From Ignavibacteria bacterium (GTDB lineage Bacteria; Bacteroidota; Ignavibacteria; Ignavibacteriales; Melioribacteraceae), in NCBI GenBank assembly GCA_027347805.1, contig DAIEQP010000127.1, forward strand, positions 1-5,850: DNA of 5,850 nucleotides, in the 5' to 3' direction. Positions 5,822-5,850 of this stretch are shown piece by piece (within the stretch, counting starts at the first letter, position 1; each line of letters begins with the position of its first letter). Below the pieces are notes generated by a model, which saw only the letters and a program-made list of their open reading frames with translations, was not told where the DNA came from and did no database searches. Made by a program: the position numbers and the translations under genes.

Positions 5822-5850
5822 TGACTCACGGCGTGTATTACAGGCCTCAC

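Larger units (their letters stand above)
5761..5850 (+). ncRNA. ssrS: Candidate 6S RNA, 5' part only (continues past window end)
   Basis: This stretch after zapA has no coding potential that I can see but is richly structured, with two perfect-stem hairpins in 60 nt. 6S RNA binds housekeeping RNA polymerase by mimicking an open promoter. It follows zapA directly in enteric bacteria, and I also remember it between zapA and the RNase Y gene in Bacteroidota. The motif AACCCAAGGGTTA loosely resembles the AACCAAGGGTT hairpin in E. coli 6S, but there it lies on the 3' side of the central bubble, so this is not proof of homology. The diagnostic closing stem and central bubble need the missing 3' half. 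The start is set at the end of zapA because no clear promoter is visible. It could instead be an untranslated leader of the next gene. Confidence 0.45.

Noticed and set aside
5821..5841. Sigma70-type promoter built on TTGACT at 5821
   Set aside because: The best AT-rich hexamer downstream (TATTAC, 5836-5841) is only 9 nt away; the 17-nt position reads GCCTCA, not a -10 box.

Overview
This window is a compact, one-directional housekeeping gene block for translation and cell division. The order is thrS (3' end only), infC, rpmI, rplT, a terminator, pheS, pheT, a small coiled-coil gene and zapA. A structured non-coding stretch at the right edge is probably the 5' part of 6S RNA. Every gene is on the + strand and gaps are short: 12-14 nt among thrS-infC-rpmI-rplT, 23 nt between pheS and pheT, none between pheT and the coiled-coil gene, and 30 nt before zapA. 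I see no mobile elements, CRISPR arrays, tRNAs, rRNAs or signs of recent transfer.

The organism is probably an AT-rich member of the Bacteroidota/Chlorobi (FCB) group, with Ignavibacteria-like lineages the best guess. PheS has a motif-2 loop and C-terminus resembling Bacteroidota versions as I remember them. The order pheT - small coiled-coil gene - zapA is also one I associate with that group. Clear Shine-Dalgarno sequences precede most genes, unlike typical Bacteroidia, which points to a deeper FCB branch. This placement is inference; no 16S or other phylogenetic marker is present.

Region by region: 1-525 is the end of threonyl-tRNA synthetase. 538-1632 encodes initiation factor IF3 and ribosomal proteins L35 and L20, the classic infC-rpmI-rplT cluster. 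infC has no ATG, GTG or TTG that would give a full-length protein and apparently starts at ATC, a start class known for IF3 autoregulation. 1638-1681 is a strong intrinsic terminator only 20 nt before pheS. 1702-5117 encodes both subunits of phenylalanyl-tRNA synthetase. 5118-5759 encodes a coiled-coil protein and the FtsZ-ring regulator ZapA. 5760-5850 is non-coding, has two clean hairpins and is cut by the window end.

Nothing here is a clearly undescribed system. The points most worth a second look are the non-canonical infC start, the terminator/attenuator before pheS, the unusual PheS motif-2 loop, the uncharacterised ZapA neighbour and the candidate 6S RNA.
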